From contig JAUCBJ010007689.1 in NCBI GenBank assembly GCA_032718475.1, positions 25,271-89,270 of the forward strand: a stretch of 64,000 nt of DNA, written 5' to 3'. The position numbers and the translations under genes are program-made. Origin of the DNA: Nemertoderma westbladi (Eukaryota > Xenacoelomorpha > Nemertodermatida > Nemertodermatidae). Shown piece by piece: positions 45,939-59,096 of the stretch; position 1 is the first letter of the stretch, and every line of letters starts with the position of its first letter. Below the pieces are notes generated by a model that was given only the letters and a program-made list of their open reading frames with translations, had not been told where the DNA came from and made no database searches.

Positions 45939-47142
45939 TGTAAAAGGCTTTTGCGGATCTAGCTAGTCATTTTCCCCGCAAAGTACTCTGTAGGTGTTTT
46001 AGCGGACATAAAAAGCCGTTTTCCTACTGTGTAGGTGTTTTAGTGGACATAAAAAGCCATTTTTTCTGTATGTGTACTTTAGCGGACATAACAAGCAATC
46101 TTATGCCGCAATGCGCCAAAATACTCTTAATTCAGTGTAGTTCAGATGACGACATCTATCAGCTGATATGTCGACGTGGAACTTTTTGGCTTTCTTTGTT
46201 CAGGCTCACTCACTCGACCAATCAGAGCGATTTTCATTTTATTTGCACAGAAGCCTCCGGGAAATCGCGCAATGCATTATGGTCTTTGTTTACCTTTTTT
46301 CCTGAGCCCAGAACATCGGCTGTGGAATTATTCTGTGTTTCAGACTTTAGCCAAACATTAGAATGGCGTTGATTATAGAAACGTATAACTGTTATCATAC
46401 AAGTCATACATATTGTCATACCTATCATATCATACTATACATACCTTTCACCGCATCATTTTACTGCTATTTACTGTCGGTTATTAATTGTTATCAGTTG
46501 ATGGATATGTTGCTATATTTGGAGAATATCGATAAATAATCATAAAACCCCAATCTTCTTGATATACTGAAGGTTAGAGAGACCGGTTACATATAACAAT
46601 TGCGACTTACATTATAGTGGTTTTGGAGTGAATTGAATGCTATTTCATAGACCCTACATGTGTCAGTTGCTGTTCTCCTTATATATGATCAAATTTAGTG
46701 AAGGTCGGCAGATCAGTGTGCAGCAGTGTGAGGTAGTGTGTATGAGTGTGAAAGATAACAAAGCATTTCCTAAAGAATGCGCCTTATACGTAAATCAATA
46801 GCCATACCGTTGTGTTTAGTGTAAGTCATAACTCTGTTTACATATTTAGAGCGCCACGTCCTAAAGGAATTGTTAATATTTCCTGAAAGTAAATAATATT
46901 TGTCAGAGATATTATAGTAACGATCAATCGAATAATACAGTAGGTCTACACCGCAATAAGGTCAGAGCATCCGAATCCAGTCTCCCTTAACCGTGGGTGA
47001 ATGATCGCGCATAGGCTGGCTTCGGCTAATGTAACTTTATGTGTATCAAATACAGTACTTGTTATAGGCTAAAGTCGATTTATAAACTAGAAGACACCTA
47101 AAATTGGCAGGTTAAACTGCTAAAGGTCTAAAAGCGCGAACA
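45939..47142 (+). mobile_element. 5' LTR of the BEL/Pao element (1204 bp)
   Basis: Starts TGTAAAAGGC and ends GCGCGAACA (TG...CA). It matches 60163-61361 along its entire length with about a dozen substitutions and one 5-bp indel (extra AGTAC near 47055), around 1% divergence. Three GTAGGTGTTTTAG..GGACATAAAAAGCC-like repeats lie near its start. No primer-binding site complementary to a common tRNA 3' end was evident right after it. Confidence 0.93.
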
Positions 47143-48552
47143 ATAACAGTTATCTGTTTCAGATTGCAGTGTAGGCAATAAATATAGTTGTCTATTGTTC
47201 TGGTAAGAACAATGACAGTTATAGCTTCTCTATTGCAACGTGGCAATAAAGGCAAAAGTACCGGTCGACCGGTAACCAGTAGGCCTGACTGCCTAACCGC
47301 CCGAACCGGTACTTACAGCAGTACAGGTACAGCAGTATTATTCGATTTTGATAATTATATACCGGTAGGTCTTGATATTTAATCAGGGACGGCCACCCTG
47401 GTTTTTTATTGGGATTTTACTTATTTCTGTCAGTTTTATTTATTTGTAAGTTAATATTGAGCAGAAGGCGTGTAAGCCTGCTCAGATTGTATAAATAATT
47501 TGTAGGCTGGATTGTTGTCTGACTGTTGTTAGAGTCTGAAGAGATTGCAGTGTGTGTAGAGTGTATGTCCGATAAAGTACTAGTTAGGAACGTGGGGGCA
47601 TCCAGTGCTGTAAGGTAAATCCCCCCCCCCCCCCCCCGAAAGAATAAGTCGTACTACTCGGTTAGAACGCATACTAACTAACCATTTCGGAGTCTGCATA
47701 TACTGTAGTTTATTTAGGCTTGATAGTAGTCTGCCAGCATTTGGTTTGTATTTTGTTTGTGTAGTCTGTACGGGTAGCGTAATATTTATTATTCAGAGTT
47801 TATGCGATTATTCGCAACATACATACCCCAAGTTTATTCCTACAGTAATTGTGCTTGTTATACATACCGTTATAGTTAAATTAACCCCGGTACTACATCA
47901 GGGCTGTTTGGCGTAGGTAAAGACTGGTGATTTTATGCTCTGGTCACTCCGGCAGATACCGTGGTTCTTTTAGCTGTACAAGTATTTTTAACTGCTGGTT
48001 ATTTGTTGTATAAGTACTTGTACCTAATTTAGGGTTTAGTGTACAGTGCTTTCCGAAGGTAATTAGTGTGTAGGCAGTATATTTGTGTTGTAAAGTGGTT
48101 AATAGGCACGTTAGCTATAGTAGGCTGCGGTAATTAACTTCTAGGTAGGAACACTCCGGGTACATAATGTAGTACTTATAGCGCTACGGCTATAAGTCGT
48201 CAGACGGTGGTATTTTCCTATCTAGACAACGCAATATATTTACTACTGCTTTATTATTTTCAAATACCGAAGTATCCTGTCCGTTTGTAATAACCAGAAA
48301 TTCTAACCCCTTGTTAGGCTGGTTTGTAGATTTCTTGTAAAATTAACCCTAAAAATTCGTACGTGTAATTTTTGTGTTTATTTAGAGATTGTAATCTCAC
48401 CCCGCAATTGTACATAATTTGTAGTAATAAGTAACTTAGGCAAGTAGAATTATTTGTTTTAGTGTCCAAAACAATAGGTAGCACTCCACTGAGAGCGTAC
48501 AGCTTCTGTGAAGTGACTCCTTACCAGAAATAATAACATTTATTTCAAACAT

Positions 48553-48800
48553 TGACAAAAACCCATTATACGGGTATATATATTATAAATCAACTCAAAT
48601 CGATTTATAAAATAGTAGGCCTGTTATACATCAATTAGGTCTTAATATCAGTTGGACTACTGCTTAAATAACGGTAATAAAGTAAAGTAAAGTAACCAAG
48701 TAACCCCTAAAATTCAGAAATTCAATTATTCTAAAATAATTGACTTACCGGTATTTACGATAGGCTTATTATATTTATTTCTATAAATTTGAGTTGAAAA
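48553..48800. repeat. Repeat copy X2 inside the BEL leader
   Basis: Inverted counterpart of 45366-45615. Because one copy is inside and the other outside the retrotransposon, X is an independent repeat family. The 5' LTR lies between the two inverted copies. Confidence 0.75.
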
Positions 48801-49005
48801 TATATACCGGTATTCTGTAATTAATTCTAGTCTATAATTATACTTATATATACTATAAGTGTAAGTTGTATACCGGTATTCACGATAGGCTTATTATATA
48901 TTTATATATATTTGTGCTGAAATTATATACCGGTATTCTGTGACAAACCTAATCCGTAATAATACTTATATATACTATAAGTGTATACCGGTATTCTAAT
49001 ATATT
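48780..49005. repeat. Imperfect tandem repeat ending TATACCGGTATTC
   Basis: Two to three AT-rich units of about 110 bp, each with ATACTTATATATACTATAAG and TATACCGGTATTC (near 48800-48815, 48872-48884, 48927-48939 and 48985-48997). Confidence 0.65.
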
Positions 49006-49131
49006 GTATATATATCACGTTACATAGAGTAACGATATCGGTAATTAATTACTAGGCTAACAGTGATACTGAATTATTAGACTTGCTTTAACTGTAATTA
49101 TAGCAGTAGGCATTCAACTGTACAAACAAAC

Positions 49132-50424
49132 ATGTCTGACACAAAGCAAAACCTGTCAGACAGTCTCCTAGATACAACCATCTGTGATCCAGATAGGAGT
49201 GTGGAACGTTTGAGACCGAAGTTCAACTCCCCTCCTACTGTAAGAAAGGTCATCCCTCCAGTAGTAGTATCAGACCCTAGGCTAGTCAAACACCGTAGGT
49301 CTATCATAGGCACTCGGGCTCAAGTCAAGCAGGACCAAGAAGCAGCTGTTAAACAGCAGCAACACTCGAGCCGAGAACTTATTTCTCAGCGGCCCGATAG
49401 CTCCAGTAGTTCGGATACTGTAGAGCTGACACCCGAGCGCGGAGCAAAGATGGCAGATGCGGTTTATTCGGATCCCCTTCTCATTCTTCCTGCAGCCATA
49501 CTCACTAGGGTATTGATTGCGGTGGAGGAACACCAAATTGATTGGGTGAGAAGTAAGCGATCGACCAAGGACAGTTATGCGGGATACACAAGGGAGGAAC
49601 TGAAGTCTATTGTCGAGTCGCAATGGAACTTCCCCGGACCCGGACTCCCGTTTAACTTATCGGAAGCTGCCTGGGAGGACTTATACAGGATGGGAGTGAC
49701 AAAGGACACTAGTGATCCAGCTGTGTGGAAGAGGTCGGCAGCAGGATATGTACAGGGATTCTTCAGCTCTTTGGAGCGATTAGAGGAACAACTATTTCAA
49801 CAACACCAAGGACCTCAAGAGCAGGGAGAGCTGCTTTATCAAGTTCGAGTAAGAATCCTAAGAATCAGACTCCTCCTATCAGCCTTTGAGGAAGCTTCAA
49901 AGAGAACCCAAGACACGTCATTGCAAGTTGCCGTCAAGACTTGGTTCCAACGGGTGAGTCTCAAGGTTCAAGGAACGACCCAGTGGAAAATTCAGCTAAC
50001 TGAGCGCTCGACCCATGGAGAATCAACAGACGCTGCCCTTTCTCAGGTGGAAAGCGAGGTTACATTAGAGAAACCTCAGAAGAAGGATGCTATTGACATC
50101 TATCTGTCGGACTATCAACGATTTATAGGTGACGAAGAGTTGAGGAGACGGCTGGCTGGACTTCGCCCTAATAGTGAAGGAGCCAAGTTTGTGCTGGACG
50201 CAATAGATGCGGAAATGTTAGCTGTGAACCAAGCTAAATTTGATGAAAATTTGTTGGAAAATCTGCAAGAGAAGCAAGACTACATAGATAAACAGAGAAC
50301 AGCTACTCAGTGGCAGATGATAAGTCGATCCACCCCCAAGCGACAGGGCTTTACATCATCGGATGAAGGCGATACCACCGATCCTGAAGGCGGAGGAAAT
50401 AGATCTCATTCCGAAATTGCCTGA
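49132..50424 (+). pseudogene. BEL/Pao ORF1 (N-terminal Gag-region protein, 430 codons)
   Basis: Starts MSDTKQNLSDSLLDTTICDP and ends in a Ser/Asp/Gly-rich tail. The middle is helical and rich in Gln, Glu, Arg and Leu (near residues 200-300). No zinc knuckle or enzyme motif. It overlaps the next frame by 62 bp (50363-50424) in the +1 frame relative to it. This could be a separate ORF, a programmed frameshift or an old single frame split by an indel. Its position before the capsid-like region suggests a Gag-related role, which is inferred. Confidence 0.7.
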
Positions 50425-52957
50425 TTTGCCCCCAGCTGTGAGAAGGCAACTAGCTAGCACAGACTTAGGTAGTACAGAACCCACAGACCAAATTATTAGA
50501 GTAGAAAGACTCCCTACTATAGTAGATGAGCCTGAAATAATTAGGCCTGTTCTCGAAGCCACCCCTTTGGTGATAGAGACACCTGTACTCCCAGAACCTA
50601 CCTCTAAATTCCCTTTGCACAGCACTAAACTACCTGTGCCCAGCAGAACCGCCCCTGAGACAGTTCCTGTCCTGGACTCCGAGCGAAATATCAACGATTT
50701 GTCGCCCGTTGTCCCTCGTCTACCCGCTACTATGTTGGCTCCCGCTTCGGCGGTCGAGTGGGTGGATGAGGGATGGCGGGGGATGGATCTCCTGCTCGGG
50801 CAGATGCAGGAGACTGTTCACCAATTCAAGGGAACAGTAAGGGAAAGTAGGTTAGAGTTGCAAGAAGTGCAGCAGAATATCGCGTTAGAACGCGATAAAT
50901 TAGTAAATATACAAAAGGGTATACCACCACCCCCTGTAACAATGTGTCAACCTGTTAGGTCTGAAGTATTTCATGCGCAAGGTGTGGAGCCTACACGCAT
51001 CTATACTGCTAGTGAAGTAGAAACTCCTATAGTAAACCCTATTAAGGGTAATTATAAACCTGTTGACAATGATATTCCATATAGACCTGATCATAATCCG
51101 AGAAATTTATATACCGATAACTCGATATTAAATAACACGATGGCCCAAGAAAGTTTTACGCGTCAAATGGCTAGAACCGAAGCCCGTCAAGCGGTAAAGG
51201 TGGGAGAGATCGTCAAGTTCAATGGAGATGAGATGAAATGGTTACCTTTTAATGAATATTATAAAGATAATATACAGAACTCTGTGCTATCTAACGGAGA
51301 GACACTTAGATTCCTCATCGAGTGCTTGGAAGGATCTCCCAAGTTAATGGCGTTAAAGTTTATTGGACATCCAGATGGATTAAGACAAGTTTGGGATACA
51401 CTAAACATCAGGTATGGTAATAGGAATAACATAGCTAGGTATTTGTATGCGAAATTGGTAGCGCCCCGAAAGTTCATTAGCAGCAGGATTATAGAGTTTT
51501 CCGATGAGATTCAGGAGATCTGTAGACAATTAGATTGGCTAGGTGAGTCTCATGAATATCAGAGTTCTATGGTTATTGGAGCCGTAGCCTCTACTTTACC
51601 AAAGGGTGGAGTAGGTACACGCTGGGACAAGAAAGTCTTATATATGATGGAACAACAACGAAGATACCCTACCATGGCTGATCTCATGTCATTCTTAGAT
51701 GGAGAGGTAAAATTACAGCTCCTAAAGCAGTCCAGAGAGAAGACACCGGAAAATAAGGTAAGTGAGAAACCCGTTTCTAGGAGAAAGGTAACACCAGTGT
51801 GTTATACAGACGACGGCGAAAGCCAGGCTTCTCAAGAAGAGGACAGCGGGAAAGACACTGAAAGATCTTACTATGTCAACAAAGCGCCTAAAGACGTAAG
51901 TAAATTTAAGTCTCGAACCAATGACAGGAGAGAACAGGTAACAAAAACTCCTCCTACGTCTCCTAATAGAGTTCACGGAAGAAAGCCCGAGAAAAGAACG
52001 AGAGTGCACAACGTTACCCAAGGTAAGGTGAGTAACATCAAACCAAAATGTGCGCTGTGCGACGGGCCCCACCGTTTAAGTGTGTGTGATAAATTTTTAA
52101 AGAAATCACTAAAAGATAGACGTGAAGTCATGTGGGATAAGCGGTTGTGTTATAATTGCCTCAGACAAGGACACCAACGGCGAACCTGTTACTCTGACGC
52201 AAGGTGTGCAAAGTGCGGCGCGAAACATCATATCTTGTTGCACACTGAATTCGAAAGAAACAGCCCGAGTCAGGTAAGTGAGTCCGAACTACATGTCCAA
52301 TTCAGTGATGTGAACGACACTGATCAAAGTTCTGAGATGGAAGGATTCTATACGGATGAATTCTCCGATGAAAACGAATCCTGTTACCTAATAAATACCG
52401 CAGTGTATCGAGCACTTACGTATGAGAAAGAAACCGATAGTGAGCTCCCCCTAACTACTCCTGACCGACAACCATCTTGGAAAGCACCAACTTCCAACGT
52501 AGGAATCCGAGAATTTCCCGTAGTGCAGTTGAGAGTCCATGGGCCACAAAAGAGCTATATAGTGAACGCCCTCCTTGACTCCGGCAGCACAGGAACATTC
52601 ATCGACAAAGAACTAGCCAAAGACATCTTTGCTGGACAACCCAAGTTCCGAACTAAGTTGAACATGTCAGGAATTATGCAGGTTTGGAAATCTACAGTAA
52701 CTACAGATTACTATGTAGGCGTGTTGTCCACCCCCCAGGATGAACTAGGAGAATACAGCATAAGGTCAGTAAAAATGGTAGCGATAAAGAACTTCGCTAC
52801 CAGCCAAGTGGAACCTTATAACTGGGATGAGGACGATTTCACCCAGCAGCATAAGATATCTAGATTCAACACAGACTACCCTGGAGTGCAAATACTCATC
52901 GGCCAAAATGCGCATGAGGCGCTTGAGACATTGGAGAAACGGCCTGCTCAACCGTAA
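50363..52957 (+). pseudogene. BEL/Pao Gag and protease region
   Basis: 864 codons. From about residue 285 (VGEIVKFNGDEMKWLPF) it has the DUF1759-type Gag pattern. From about residue 563 there are cysteine/histidine knuckles (CALC...H..C, LCYNCLRQGHQRRTC, CAKCGAKHH..LH) typical of BEL/Pao. The retropepsin-like DUF1758 domain follows, with LLDSGSTG near residue 737 (catalytic Asp739). A TAA at 52955 stops the frame. The same frame then remains open to 54214, so the stop sits inside what should be one polyprotein. Confidence 0.85.
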
Positions 52958-54217
52958 CCACTACAAACCTATGCGGGAAGAACTAGAGTAGGTTGGTACT
53001 TTACTGGCCCTTCCCGTAGAACTCTCATGGAAAGGCTACCCAAAGAAAGAGTCTACCAGGTGAGTGAATGGGAAGATGAGATCAGTGAGGGAGACGACCC
53101 AACTGAGGGAACACCATACTCCTCAGATAATGACGATATCCACCAACTCTTCGACGAGGAGAATACCATCGACCTCCTTACGGAAAATGAAACTTGGCAA
53201 AACCAAGTGAACCTATGTCACCTCATTCATCCAGCAGGACAAGTCGACTACAACGACGAACTGAATGAAGTGATAGATCGCTACAACGCGAAGACTCGTG
53301 ATGAACACGCCGTACGATTCTTTACTCAAGAGGCTGTAGAGCCCAATTCCTACGATAAGGCCCTATCGGTAGAAGAAGAAAGAGCCAAGCAGATACAGGA
53401 AACAACTACACGTTTTCTTAAAGATCAAGGTAGATATGAGATTGGTCTGCCTTTCCGACGGCGAGAACCCAATTTTATAAACAACCGACCCTTGGCGGAG
53501 AAGAGAATTGCGCAACTACATCGACGCCTTACGGCAAATGCTTCAGCTAAGGAGATGTACAAGACCCAGCTGAAGAAATCCATTGACAAGGGATATGCGG
53601 AGCGAGTACCGGAAGGAACACCCATAACTGAGAGAACGTACTATTTAACACATCATTACGTTCCCAAACCCGGTAAACCCAACGAAGTCCGGGTAGTATT
53701 TGACGGCTCCGCCCTCTACATGGGCCAATCCCTTAACTCCGAGTTGTTGCCAGGACCCAACTTACTACAATCCTTGTTGGGAATACTCTTAAGATTACGA
53801 CAATATTTGATCGCTTTCGCCTCCGATATAGAAGGCATGTTCTTACAAGTTAAGGCGCTGGATAGAGATCGAGACAGCCTACGATTTCTGTGGTGGCCTG
53901 AAGGAGACCTCAACCAGAAACCGATGGAATACTGGATGACCATCCAGGCTTTTGGGATCATCTCGAGCCCTTCAAACGCCTGCTCAGTAGTGCGCACCAC
54001 CACTGATGACAACCGGGACGCCTTCTCCAAAGAGGTTATCGACAACATCAAACGGGATATATACATGGACGACAATTTAAAGTCCCTCCCATCGGTGGAA
54101 GAAGCCATTGATGTCGCCAAAGGAACGGTAGAGTGCTTAAAAAGAGGTGGATTTCGATTAACTAAATTCACCAGCAACTCCCGTGAGTTTCTGGAATCGA
54201 TCCCGGTAGAAGACTGA
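52958..54217 (+). pseudogene. BEL/Pao reverse transcriptase region
   Basis: In the same frame as the Gag/protease region, bounded by nonsense codons TAA 52955 and TGA 54215. It contains EVRVVFDGSA, the first catalytic Asp context (FASDIEGMF), SSPSNACSVV and the polymerase motif IYMDDN (TAC at 54062, YMDD). All are typical of BEL/Pao RT, which copies element RNA into DNA. The first methionine after the stop is at 53027. Palm residues are intact, so the damage is the stop codons only. Confidence 0.88.
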
Positions 54218-55255
54218 GGAGTTAAAGATCTAGACCTTATCAAGGATGATCTTCCAGAAACCAAGACGCTTGGTTTGAAATGGGACACAGAGAGAGATAT
54301 CCTGTTTTTCCAGCTAAAACAGCGAGATAATCCAGTTCGGACTAAACTGATTTGTCTAAGTATCCTGAGCACTTATTTCGATCCATTGGGATTTATTAGC
54401 CCAGTTATATTGATTGCTCGGAGTTTAGTACAACAAATGTGGCTTGAAAACCACTCATGGGACGATCCACTTAAGGGAGAACTATTAAAGAAGTGGATGA
54501 AATGGGAGGATTCTCTACCATCCATCGAGAACTTTCTAATTTCCCATTCATATTTTGGTCATGTTCTCCCTACATATTCCTATCAACTCCATGTGTTTGG
54601 AGACGCCAGCGATATGGGAATAGGTATAGTAGCCTACCTGAGAGTTGAAACTCCGGATGGAATCAAGGTCGCCTTGGTTACCTCTAAGGCATTGATAAAC
54701 AACAAGTTGAAAGTTCCTCGAGCGGAGTTAAAAGCGGCTCTATACGCTACAGCCATTGGCCGGAATGTAACAGAACAGATCGACTATCCACTGGAGAAAA
54801 CTGTCTATTGGACCGATGCTTTACTCGTGTTGGAGTATATAACCAATGAAGTCTGTCAGTTCAGCGTCTTCGTTACCAACAGAGTAGCCATTATACTTAG
54901 TCGCACGAAGAAAGATCAATGGAGACATTGCCCGGGGCCGATTAATCCAGCCGACATCGCCTCCAGGGGAGCAACTCCCCAAGAACTGATAGATACTCCA
55001 GACTGGTTAGGTGGACCCGACTTCCTAAGCAAAGAAGAGGATGAATGGCCTCCTCATCTTACTACGGCGGAGATTAGACAGGCCAAGGGAGCGGAGAAAG
55101 TCAAACCTAAAACTCGGGCGAGTAAATCGAAGTTATTTAAACCCGTGATAGATCTGTCTGTACTACATACTTCCGGAGACGACACTTTGGATCCAAAACC
55201 CCCAGCCACAAATAAGTCTGTTGTGGAAATCAGAGAGAGAGATTGGAAATCTTGA
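54218..55255 (+). pseudogene. BEL/Pao RNase H region
   Basis: Same frame, continuing after the TGA at 54215. It has the link region (LSTYFDPLGFISPVILIARS) and RNase H acidic residues in context (HVFGDASD, PRAELKAAL, VYWTDALLVL), followed by NPADIASRG. The frame ends at TGA 55253 and again continues open after it. Confidence 0.85.
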
Positions 55256-55876
55256 TTACCAGACATCTCGCAAGGACTCTCACCTCTCCTGCAGAGAGCG
55301 ATACATCACTATAGTTCCTGGAATCGGCTCTGTAAGGCCGTTACATATTTAAAGCGATGTTTTCATCATCACTACTCCAGGACGAAGACCACTAGTGATA
55401 CCGCTCCACTGACATCTGCGCAGGTCCATGTTGTTAAAGATCTTCCCAAATACAAGATATCCGACAGGTTTCTGAAGGAGAAGATCAGTTACCAGGAGCA
55501 TGAAGAAACCAATAAGCAGATACTGAGACTCCTGCAATGCTATGAGGATTCCGATAAGTATTTCCTGTTGTTGAGAAATCCACCGATGCGCTTAAGGGAT
55601 CGTTTCTCTAGCACAATGATAGATGGGTTAATACGCGTTGGAGGAAGACTAACTAATGCTCCATTATCCTTTGACACTAAGTTTCCCATACTCATTATAA
55701 ATCTTGAAATACAAATCAAGATGATTGTAGATGTTCACAGTAAGCTTTATCATGCTGGTAGAGAACGAGTTCTTAGCGAAATTCGAACTCGCTATTATTT
55801 TTATAAACCCCGTAGAGCTCTGAACCAAGTTCTTAGGAACTGCATACCCTGTAGAAAGCATTCAGTAGGCCTTTAA
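55256..55876 (+). pseudogene. BEL/Pao integrase N-terminal zinc-binding region
   Basis: Same frame continuing to a stop near 55874. It contains the integrase zinc-binding pattern H..LYHAG, then RTRYYFY and CIPCRKH. At 55871-55876 the coding meaning moves to another frame (a one- or two-base indel), in which the integrase core follows without a gap. Confidence 0.8.
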
Positions 55877-56948
55877 CACAGCGAGAGGCAGAATTACCTA
55901 GGGAACGAGTAAGCTTCTATGAACCACCCTTTACTAATACCGGTGTGGATCTATTTGGCCCTATTGAAGTATATCGTGCTAGGACTATAGTCAAGAGATG
56001 GTGTGTCATCTTTGTCTGTATGACTTGTAGAGCTATCCATCTCGATATGGTGAACGATTTATCTACCAATAGCTTCATATTGAGCTTACGCCGACAGATC
56101 GCTCGCTTTGGAACTAGTAACACGATGAGATCTGATAAGGGAACGAACTTCATTGGTGCCAACAATGAAATCAAGGCTTACGTCAAAGATTGGAACCAAA
56201 GACAGGTGGACGATCAGCTAAGGGTAACAGCATCTAGCTGGACCTTCAACGCCGCCGACGCCCCTTGGTGGGGAGGAAGTTGGGAGAGATTAATCAGGAG
56301 CATGAAGACCGCATTTCACTTTATAGTGCCGTGCCGCGCGTATCTCACCGACGAACTTTTGCGGACGTTAATGGAGGAAATCGCCGCCTATCTCAACGAG
56401 AGACCGCTTATGCCAGTCTCATCGAGTCCCGATTCCCTGGAAGCGCTAACACCCGCGCACTTCCTACTGAAGAAACCTGTCGCCATGCTCCCACGATCGG
56501 AAATCACAGACAGAGACGAATACTGCCGGCAAACTTGGCAACTTATGCACAGTTGTTATCCCGTTGTTTCGCTGACCATTTCGAAAAACATTATCTGCCT
56601 ACGCTTCAACTTCGAACTAAGTGGTTTGCGCAGCAAGAAAACGTCAGCGCCGGAGACATGGTCCTTATTGTGGATTCAGATCTTCCACGTAAGCGGTGGC
56701 AGACAGGTCGTATCATCGAGACTCATATCTCGGATGATGGTTTGGTGCGATCGGTAGAACTCGTCGTCATGCGACGTAACTTTAAGAAACCGAGAATTGT
56801 CTTCGAGACACAGCAGCTCAATCGCCCAGTTGGTCGTTTATGTTTACTGGAAAGAGACAGAGAACTCTCCGGAAACTATGGAAGGCAAGATACTCTTCCC
56901 ACGACCACCTCCCTAATCCAACAAACATCTAGGGACTCCCCAACGTAA
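55876..56948 (+). pseudogene. BEL/Pao integrase core and C-terminal domain, frameshifted
   Basis: The core has the three acidic positions in the usual contexts: TGVDLFGP, MRSDKGTNFIG and WWGGSWERLIR. Near 56540 the meaning passes from frame 55945-56757 to frame 56265-56948. The latter gives the typical BEL/Pao end domain (DUF5641-like: YLPTLQLRTKWF, GDMVLIVD, RKRWQTGRI, DGLVRSVEL). The element thus has at least two frameshifts in the integrase part. Confidence 0.83.
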
Positions 56949-57479
56949 CAGCGTCTGGAGTGGGTGTGTGACTATATTATTTTATATTCTTATCATTTTA
57001 TATTTATGTATATATTATTATGTAATTTTATTATAATCGTTTTCTTTAATTTTATTTAGTAGAATGTTATTTTAGCGATTATTTAGTAGATTAGTGCAAT
57101 ATATATTAGTGTTTATTACTTACTTACTTATATTATATTATATATTTAGTGCGACGGCGAGAAATAATTATTTTCTCTTTCCTTACTGTCAGTATTACAT
57201 TATAAATACGTGACTACAGTAAGATGAAATGTCCGTACTTATTAAAGTACAATAAAGCTAAAAAAATATATTCAAGTATTATTGGTAAGTAGAGTATTAG
57301 GAATGCAAAGTTCAGATCCTCGTGTCTCGGCTAAACCAAGCTCTGGGTAGACCTTGGAAACGACTTGCCTCTTCTCACTGACATTGCTTCTTGCAATATT
57401 GCTCTCATACCGTATAATAAATAATACATATAGTAGTGTGATGTCCCTTTAACAGTAGCGTAAAACGCAAAATAAATCT

Positions 57480-57900
57480 GTTAAACCCTTTGACCATCTG
57501 TAATTCTAGTCGATTAAGATATCGCGGCACCCACCGATATACTTGAAAGACAAAATTCTAGAATCAGTGGTTAACGTCCCCAGACATGTTCTGGAATAAA
57601 CCGGTGCCCATCTTAAATATTAACTATTAATATTTATAAAATCTGTCAAACAAATACAATAGAGTAAATACTTACAAGTTAACTCTAGAAAATCTATAAA
57701 TCAGAATCTGTTAAAATTTGGATCCTTTAAAATTCTAGTCGATTAAGATATCGTAGCACTTACCGATACTCTTAAAAGGACAAATTTCCTAGAATTCAGG
57801 ATCCTAGTCCCCAGACATGCTCTGGAATAAAATTGTGTCTATTTAATATTAAATAATAAAATTTATGGGAATAAATTTAAATTCATCTCTTTTGATGAAT
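57480..57900. repeat. 230-bp tandem duplication in the 3' region of the element
   Basis: AATTCTAGTCGATTAAGATA at 57501 recurs at 57731, with shared TCCCCAGACATG.TCTGGAATA further on. The copies are clearly diverged. The area 56949-58650 otherwise shows no supported frame. Confidence 0.7.
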
Positions 57901-58653
57901 TTGATAAATTGTCATTTTTATACAATTTGTAACATTCCCAAAATTCCATTAATTAATAGATCATGGGAGCGGAGATTCACCCTATTAAGTATATTAGTGT
58001 GCGAGAATCTCCAATATATAGTCAATAGCCGATAAAATTCATAAAATCATGTATAAAGAGGAATATTGACAATTAAAGAATTACTATTAAATAGCATCCC
58101 AGATCTGTATGCATGAGAATTACCCTAATTCTACTGCTAGCTTTCCATAATGTCACCATGGCAACAACCACGCTAGAATTAGAAGTGAGTTAAAAGAACA
58201 ATAAAGGCTTGCCCCATTGAATAGCATAAGGAATAAATAGCACACTGCTAGTATCCAAGGATACCCAATAATAACGTGGCATTCTGGAAGGCACTTGACT
58301 AACGGACAAATGGCCCGAATGTGTGCGGTTTGTGACAGTTGTGTGGAATTTGAGCGTTTATAGGTGAATGTTACTACTAAAGTGTGTTTACAGTAGCGAG
58401 TCGCAATTGTGAAAGTAGCCCTAACTCTGCAGTAAGAACCTGAAGTAAATCTAAGCCCTTGGGACGGACAGTGGAGTGACTCGCGCTGGTTGTTGTTGTC
58501 GTTGTGCAGCTACTATGTTGGCGATAGGCACAGCGGCGACAGTACATCAGCGCTGAGGATCTTGCGCTGTCCGGGGGCCTTGAGGGGTAGGCAGCGACGC
58601 CCGCTAGCCTAATTATAAACTCATTATAATATTGATAAACTCATATAGCAGCT

Positions 58654-59096
58654 ATGACTGAGTTGATAGAAGATGATCTTGGTATCACCGTGATACTCTA
58701 CCGTTGCAAGCATTTGTTGATAGCTTAATACGCGGCGACGCTGGTCCAACTACTACGAAGGACTATGGTCGTTATATCGAACCGCCAATGTCCCAGGAGC
58801 AACTCACTCGTGAATTGGACTATCGAAAATTCACTGCTCACTATACGCATCGTAATGGTACGCATATGGACTTCTTAACTATTGGTCATCCTATCGATTT
58901 ACACGATACGGACGATGTCGACAACGAAAGGGAAATGGCCCTATTTCAATATCCTACCCAGCGGAGTCGGAACGATAAACTGAAAATTGAATGCGAAAAT
59001 TCGATTCGAAATCGACTCGAAAGAGAAGACGTTAAAGAACCTGATAAACGCGGTAACTCCAACATATATTTGGAATTCTTGAGAGAAACATTGTAA
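58654..59096 (+). pseudogene. Extra ORF region of the BEL element, part 1
   Basis: Begins with an ATG at 58654 (MTELIEDDLG) and passes by a frameshift near 58685 into a frame open to 59096 (LQAFVDSLIRGDAG; later GHPIDLHDTDDVDNE). The peptide is protein-like, rich in charged residues, with no low complexity, signal peptide or membrane segment. It lies after the integrase and before the 3' LTR, where most BEL/Pao elements have nothing and a few have an envelope. No similarity to a known family is recognised. Confidence 0.5.

Larger units (their letters stand above)
47143..49131 (+). other. Long leader between 5' LTR and ORF1
   Basis: About 2 kb without a supported frame. It holds a possible TATA-like TATAAATAA (47493), a poly(C) run (47620-47637), repeat copy X2 (48553-48800) and AT-rich tandem repeats ending in TATACCGGTATTC (48800-49000). 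Confidence 0.5.

Noticed and set aside
46043-46372. 109-codon frame in the 5' LTR, repeated at 60267-60596
   Set aside because: It lies within the LTR and is shared only because both LTRs are copies. No gag or other motif.
47143-47165. tRNA primer-binding site next to the 5' LTR
   Set aside because: No TGG-starting match to a common tRNA 3' end lies within a few bases of the LTR, so it is not annotated.
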